NCBI GenBank assembly: GCA_965200035.1 | Contig: OZ241334.1 | Location: 496,001 to 560,000 of the forward strand | Origin: UBA1952 sp965200035 | GTDB taxonomy: Bacteria > Bacteroidota > Bacteroidia > Chitinophagales > Chitinophagaceae | DNA length: 64,000 nt | Direction: 5' to 3' | Shown here: positions 59,904 to 64,000 of the stretch, piece by piece | How positions within the stretch are numbered: the first letter of the stretch is position 1 | Layout of the letters: every line of letters starts with the position of its first letter | The notes under the pieces: generated by a model | Told to the model about the DNA's origin: nothing | The model's database searches: none | The model's input: the letters and a program-made list of their open reading frames with translations, nothing else | Position numbers and translations under genes: made by a program

Positions 59904-61429
59904 CGGCAAAATACGACCTGGACCAGCCGATATTGCAGATTCCCGATAACGGTCACAGCGTCCCCTGGACGATCCGCGACGCGGTGGAAGGATTACAGAT
60001 TTTGGGTGGCATTGGATCAGGTAAGACCTCGGGCTCAGGCAGGATGATTGCGCTTAAATACTTATCGTTAGGTTTCGGCGGTGTTGTATTGACCGCTAAG
60101 CCCGATGAAAAAGCCATGTGGCAGGAATACTGTCGCCTGACAGGACGTACCAAGGATTTGGTCATTGTCGAACCGGGACGGGCCAACTTCTTCAACTTCC
60201 TGGAATACATCTCCACCGCTTCGGATCAGACCCAATCCTACACCCGCAATATCCTCCAAGTCCTTAAAACGGTTCTGCAGGCAAGCGAACAAAAATCTAC
60301 TGGCAAGACCGACGACCCTTTCTGGGAAAAAGCCCTCGACCTGGTCATGTTTCACGTCATAGAGCTTGCTCAGCTTGCCTATGGTAAGGTGACAGTTCAG
60401 CACATCTATAATATCGTACAATCCTTACCCAAAAAGCCTGAACAGGGAACGCCTGCCAATACAAAAAAGGAAGAAGGAAAAAAGTACAGTGCCTATGATT
60501 TGGCGTTTATCGCAGCGCAAGGCAAAGTAGAGAAACTGATTAAAGATTTCAGGGCAAATCTTTCTGCCGGTGAGCTGCAGCGTCTCGATGATGATGGATT
60601 CGAGCAATTATGCGAAGAAAAAATTCCCGATGTCCGCAGGATAAGGCAGGTCGATAGGTTCTTTTTCGAAGTGTTGCACGACCTCAGCAGCAAGACGAGA
60701 TCAGTGCTTGACTTCACCTTCATGGGCTTTCTCTTTGACCTGCTGCAAGAGCCAGTGTATTCACTTTTTTGCCAGCACGCCTCGACGTTCACTCCTGAAG
60801 ACTGCTATCAAAAGGGCAAGATCATCCTGATTAATCTGCCGGTCAAGCTTTATCATAAGGCCGGACGGGACACGCAGATACTGTTCAAATATATCTGGCA
60901 ACTGGCAATGGAAAAGCGCAACGTCGAAGAAAATGATCGCCCCGTATTTCTCTGGGCAGACGAAGCACAGAACTTTTTGCACGAGCACGATGCAGAGTAC
61001 CAGGCGACCGCTCGCAGCAGCCGGATCGCCACGGTGTACATCTCGCAGAATCTGCCCAACTACTATGCGAACATGGGCGGTAAAGATGGCGAGTATAAGG
61101 TCAAAAGTTTCCTTGGTACGCTTGCCACGAAGATCTTCCACGCCAATGCCGATATCGAAACCAATAAATTCTCCGAAGCCCTCATCGGTAAGGGTTTTCA
61201 GGAAGAAGTTACGACCACAAAAACAATCGTCGGCAAAGAGGTTAATGTCAGCGAAGCGTCCAAATGGACGCTCATGGACATGGTACGCGCCGAAGAATTC
61301 GTCGGACTCAAGACCGGCGGCCCGCGCAATAACTATAAGGTTTCAGCGATCATCCACATGCAGGGAAAAACCTTCAGGAAAGGTTTTAATCACCTGCCAA
61401 TAAGTTTCAACCAAAAATTCAAGCCGTAA
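59897..61429 (+). CDS. type IV coupling protein (VirD4/TraG-like)
   Basis: 510 residues. Walker A GGIGSGKTSGSG (about 37-48) close to the N-terminus and Walker B FLWADEAQNF (about residue 350-360), followed by ATARSSRIATVYISQNLPNY, the typical coupling-protein sensor region. There is no N-terminal TM anchor, so it may rely on the membrane protein encoded just downstream. It pumps the relaxase-DNA complex to the mating pore. Followed by a membrane protein and a MobF relaxase, together the mobilisation core. GC-rich composition like the rest of the block. Confidence 0.9.
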   Translation: MVTAKYDLDQPILQIPDNGHSVPWTIRDAVEGLQILGGIGSGKTSGSGRMIALKYLSLGFGGVVLTAKPDEKAMWQEYCRLTGRTKDLVIVEPGRANFFNFLEYISTASDQTQSYTRNILQVLKTVLQASEQKSTGKTDDPFWEKALDLVMFHVIELAQLAYGKVTVQHIYNIVQSLPKKPEQGTPANTKKEEGKKYSAYDLAFIAAQGKVEKLIKDFRANLSAGELQRLDDDGFEQLCEEKIPDVRRIRQVDRFFFEVLHDLSSKTRSVLDFTFMGFLFDLLQEPVYSLFCQHASTFTPEDCYQKGKIILINLPVKLYHKAGRDTQILFKYIWQLAMEKRNVEENDRPVFLWADEAQNFLHEHDAEYQATARSSRIATVYISQNLPNYYANMGGKDGEYKVKSFLGTLATKIFHANADIETNKFSEALIGKGFQEEVTTTKTIVGKEVNVSEASKWTLMDMVRAEEFVGLKTGGPRNNYKVSAIIHMQGKTFRKGFNHLPISFNQKFKP

Positions 61430-61451
61430 GCGGCATTTAAAATTTTATTCA

Positions 61452-62246
61452 ATGAAAAAAAATACACAACAAACCGATGAAAAATTAACGACTACGGAAC
61501 TCTACTACCGATCGCTTTTCGAGCGGCGAAACGTTATCAAAGAAATGATCCTGGGATTTTTCGATATGATTGCATCGTATCCCAGACTGATTCTTGAAGT
61601 ATTCATCAGACCGGACATGGGCCGGCGATATTTTTCGCTGGCAACCGCTATCACTATTTTCCTGTTGCTTTGCGCAATTCCAGTTAAGCTCTACTACAAA
61701 TTTGACTTGCCCCTGTACAGGTATCCGCTGGACTATCCGGTCTGGTATGTCTTTGTGGCAGCCTTCGGATATTTTAGCTATCTCCGTTATCGCGAAGTGC
61801 GGGTTAAGGCGGGGACATTCGATTTTGAACATTTCAGCAAGAGCAGTGGTTACCTCCTGCCTTATTTCGAGCTTTTTAAAATCGGTAAATGGACGCCAAC
61901 CAACAGGCAGAAGGAAATCTACCTGGAACCGCTCCACTTCTTTTTAGCCGGGTTGATTTTGTTTTACCTGGGTCAGCTTTTGGGTATTCTACTCATCTTC
62001 TGTTCAGTTGTTTACAGCCTGAGCTATGCCGCTGCTTACAAACACGGGGACGATTTTGTCTTGGACCTGATCGACAAGCATATCTTTTCCAGGGACATTA
62101 CGGAAAGCTTTATCACCGGAAAGGATAAAGGCCGGGGTGCAAACTTCCGGGGTGAACGTCCGGGATCAAATGAGTTCCGGCGCAACTTATGGGATGACGA
62201 GAAAACTGAAGATGCCGATTGGGAAGATGTCACGGACGCGATTTAG
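61452..62246 (+). CDS. conjugation-associated membrane protein
   Basis: 264 residues. TM segments at about 61-81, 96-111 and 161-195 (a helical pair), with a soluble basic/acidic C-terminal tail (KDKGRGANFRGERPGSNEFR). Since the coupling ATPase before it lacks a TM anchor, this protein is a likely membrane partner of it (inference). Placed between the coupling ATPase and the relaxase, 22 bp after the former. No known family recognised. Confidence 0.7.
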   Translation: MKKNTQQTDEKLTTTELYYRSLFERRNVIKEMILGFFDMIASYPRLILEVFIRPDMGRRYFSLATAITIFLLLCAIPVKLYYKFDLPLYRYPLDYPVWYVFVAAFGYFSYLRYREVRVKAGTFDFEHFSKSSGYLLPYFELFKIGKWTPTNRQKEIYLEPLHFFLAGLILFYLGQLLGILLIFCSVVYSLSYAAAYKHGDDFVLDLIDKHIFSRDITESFITGKDKGRGANFRGERPGSNEFRRNLWDDEKTEDADWEDVTDAI

Positions 62247-62301
62247 TCCCCCTTAGCTGTGCTAAGGGAAAATGTCTGATCAATTTTCCTTAATACGCTT
62301 T

Positions 62302-62370
62302 AATCACCCTTCGCCCCTGATGCTGCTTCTTACCAAAGCATATACAGGGTTTAACGAGGGGTGATTTTTT
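62302..62370 (+). terminator. terminator-like hairpin before the relaxase gene
   Basis: AATCACCCTTCG and CGAGGGGTGATT (one T-G pair) with a loop of about 40 bases, followed by TTTTTTC. The spot between the membrane protein and the relaxase is also where an origin of transfer could lie, but no nic site could be identified. Confidence 0.6.
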
Positions 62371-62406
62371 CTTTTCCGCACAACCGGTGCGCTAAAAACT
62401 TATCCC

Positions 62407-64000
62407 ATGATCCGTATGGTGCAAAGCGTGTCTGCCGCACATGCAAAATCCTATTATTCCGATGCGCTGCTTAAATCAGATTACTACCTCGAAGATCAAG
62501 AACTCGGCGGCGCGTTCCGGGGGCGGCTGGCGGACCGGCTCGGCCTCGGGGGCAAGGCAACCAAAGAGCAGTTTTTTGCCTTGTGTGAAAACCTTAACCC
62601 GACCACGGGCAAACAGCTCACGCCGCGCAAAAACGAGAACCGGACGACAGGATATGATATCAATTTCCACGTGCCAAAGTCGGTTTCCATCGTTCACGTT
62701 CTATCCGGCGACGATCATATTCTGGAAGCATTTCAAAAAAGCGTTTCAGAAACGATGGCTGACATAGAGGCAGACGCGCAGGCAAGAATCCGTAAAGACG
62801 GCGTCTATGCCGACCGAACGACGGGTGAACTGCTGTGGATAGATTTCATTCACCAGACGGCAAGGCCTGTGGAAGGTCAGGACCCTGATCCTCACCTTCA
62901 TGCCCATTGCTACGTGTTCAATGCCACCTGGGATAAGGAAGAAAACGGCGGGCGCTGCAAGGCTGGACAGTTCCGGGGGATCATGCGCGATATGCCCTAT
63001 TACCGCGCCCGCTTCCACAAAAGGCTTTCGGACAGGCTGATTGCGCAAGGCTACCAGATCAGGCGCACTAAAAACGCTTTTGAGATCGAGGGGGTGCCGC
63101 AGCGGATCATCGATCATTTTTCCAAGCGAACCGATGAGATCGGAAGAATCGCCAAAGAAAAAGGCATTACCGATGCTAAAGCGCTGGATGAGCTGGGGGC
63201 AAAAACACGCGCCAAAAAACAAAAAGGGGTAAGCATGGCGGAACTTAAAAAGAACTGGCGCAGCCAGATCGCAGCGCTCGGCTCTTCGCAAAAAGAAGGC
63301 AGCCTCCCAATAAGGCACGGACCGGCCAGAAACGAGCAACTGCCTGTTGCTGAAATGTGCCTGGAATACGCCATGAAGCTTCATTTTGAAAAAGCCTCGG
63401 TCGTGCCTGACCGGCGACTGCTGGCCACTGCCTATACACAGGGAATCGGCGCGCCGCTGGTGACCATAGATGACCTGGATAAGCGCTTTGAAAACGATCC
63501 GTCTGTTCTTCGGATCGAGGAAAAGGGACAGCTTGTCTCTACCACCAAAGAAATCTTAAAGGAAGAAAAACGCATGGTAGTCCTGGCGCAATCCGGTAAA
63601 GGTCAAATGACCCCGCTCTATGCAGAAGCGCCAAAAGTTCAGTTAAAGGACCAGCAGGGCGATGCTGTAAAACATATCCTGACCACCACAGACCGGGTAT
63701 CCATTATCAGGGGGGCGGCAGGCAGCGGTAAGACCACTCTTATGCGCGAAGCGGTATCATGGATGAAAAAGGCCGGTAAGGAAGTAACGGTCGTCGCCCC
63801 CACTTCTGCCGCTGCCCGCGATGTACTGCGCGGCGAAGGATTTGAAAAAGCCCAGACCGTTGCGGCATTGTGGCTTAGTAAAGAGCTACAGGTCGGGTTA
63901 CAGGATGGGGTGCTTTGGGTGGATGAGGCCGGGATGCTGGGCACTTCTGACATGACCGATCTGCTGGAACTTGCCACGAAGAAAAACGCCCGCCTGATCC
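62407..64000 (+). CDS. MobF-family conjugative relaxase (partial, runs off the right edge)
   Basis: At least 531 codons from the ATG at 62407, with no stop before 64000. TrwC/TraI-type relaxase domain: tyrosine pairs at 16-17 and 26-27 (KSYYSD, SDYYLED) and the metal-binding HLHAH (163-167) in QDPDPHLHAHCYVFNAT. It is followed by the helicase part with Walker A GAAGSGKTT (436-444) and Walker B LWVDEAGML (about 503-511), typical of MobF relaxase-helicases. It nicks the origin of transfer and unwinds the strand for transfer through the coupling protein encoded upstream. The remaining helicase domain lies beyond the window. Confidence 0.93.
   Translation, partial: MIRMVQSVSAAHAKSYYSDALLKSDYYLEDQELGGAFRGRLADRLGLGGKATKEQFFALCENLNPTTGKQLTPRKNENRTTGYDINFHVPKSVSIVHVLSGDDHILEAFQKSVSETMADIEADAQARIRKDGVYADRTTGELLWIDFIHQTARPVEGQDPDPHLHAHCYVFNATWDKEENGGRCKAGQFRGIMRDMPYYRARFHKRLSDRLIAQGYQIRRTKNAFEIEGVPQRIIDHFSKRTDEIGRIAKEKGITDAKALDELGAKTRAKKQKGVSMAELKKNWRSQIAALGSSQKEGSLPIRHGPARNEQLPVAEMCLEYAMKLHFEKASVVPDRRLLATAYTQGIGAPLVTIDDLDKRFENDPSVLRIEEKGQLVSTTKEILKEEKRMVVLAQSGKGQMTPLYAEAPKVQLKDQQGDAVKHILTTTDRVSIIRGAAGSGKTTLMREAVSWMKKAGKEVTVVAPTSAAARDVLRGEGFEKAQTVAALWLSKELQVGLQDGVLWVDEAGMLGTSDMTDLLELATKKNARLI

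Noticed and set aside
1..64000. CRISPR array
   Set aside because: No regularly spaced repeat series of 25-40 bp units was seen; repeats present are IS ends, palindromes and sorting domains.

Overview
The window reads as Bacteroidota DNA, most likely a Sphingobacteriales/Chitinophagales-type soil or freshwater organism. The signs are many short lipoproteins with a lipobox cysteine, two secreted proteins with type IX secretion (T9SS) C-terminal sorting domains, DUF4221- and DUF2958-type proteins, an outer-membrane beta-barrel, and genes starting without Shine-Dalgarno sequences. Genus assignment is not possible from the sequence alone. The first 20 kb are visibly AT-rich. Much of the rest (the IS21 copies, 27-33 kb, 44-64 kb) is GC-richer, so the window looks like a mosaic of imported segments.

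Layout. 0.1-4.6 kb: a decayed gene relic, a membrane protein, a three-gene lipoprotein/DUF4221/thioredoxin-like cluster with an internal terminator, and a receiver-domain relic. 4.9-7.3 kb: an operon ending in an orphan NarL-type sensor kinase. 7.6-18.8 kb: a defence island lying between 3' halves of two different tRNA genes (Phe on the minus strand, Arg on the plus strand). It holds a GHKL ATPase coupled to a Schlafen/AlbA_2-TIR fusion, a catalytically degenerate long Argonaute overlapping a two-TM putative effector, a divergent Mrr-like nuclease, and a tyrosine integrase cut off at the tRNA-Arg scar. 19.2-25.8 kb: an HNH-like protein, a serine recombinase split by an IS21-family element, and secreted/lipoprotein genes. 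26-33 kb: DUF2958 and an ImuA-ImuB-DnaE2 mutagenesis cassette whose imuB carries a one-base frameshift. 33-39 kb: a membrane protein and a three-gene secreted operon with two transglutaminase-like proteins, one carrying an RHS-core signature and a HEHGH metallopeptidase motif. 39.2-41.9 kb: a second IS21-family element. 42.7-52.3 kb: lipoproteins, a LigD-type ligase-polymerase and a pair of T9SS-sorted proteins. 52.5-55.7 kb: an intact paralogue of the interrupted serine recombinase with its own small-protein cargo. 55.7-64 kb: a mobilisation region with an HTH protein, a VirD4/TraG coupling ATPase, a membrane protein and a MobF relaxase running off the right edge.

Most notable. (1) Both serine recombinase loci have, just upstream of the gene, two related 34-bp imperfect palindromes in inverted orientation, with asymmetric AA/TT centres, 146 bp apart in one locus and 142 bp in the other, enclosing a promoter-like sequence. 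This looks like an invertible switch (or resolution site) acting on the recombinase and the coupled secreted-protein genes. (2) The GHKL + AlbA_2-TIR gene pair is a strong candidate for a little-described defence module. (3) The Argonaute + membrane-protein pair fits the abortive-infection type built on inactive long pAgos. (4) An 18-bp perfect inverted repeat and a perfect TTGACA-N17-TATAAT promoter lie in the leader of the mutagenesis cassette.

How the parts fit: the 7.6-18.8 kb block is anti-phage cargo, the 26-33 kb cassette offers damage-induced mutagenesis, and the 55-64 kb block supplies conjugative mobilisation. Integrase, serine recombinase and IS21 traces record repeated insertion. 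All functions are read from motifs by eye; no database search was run.
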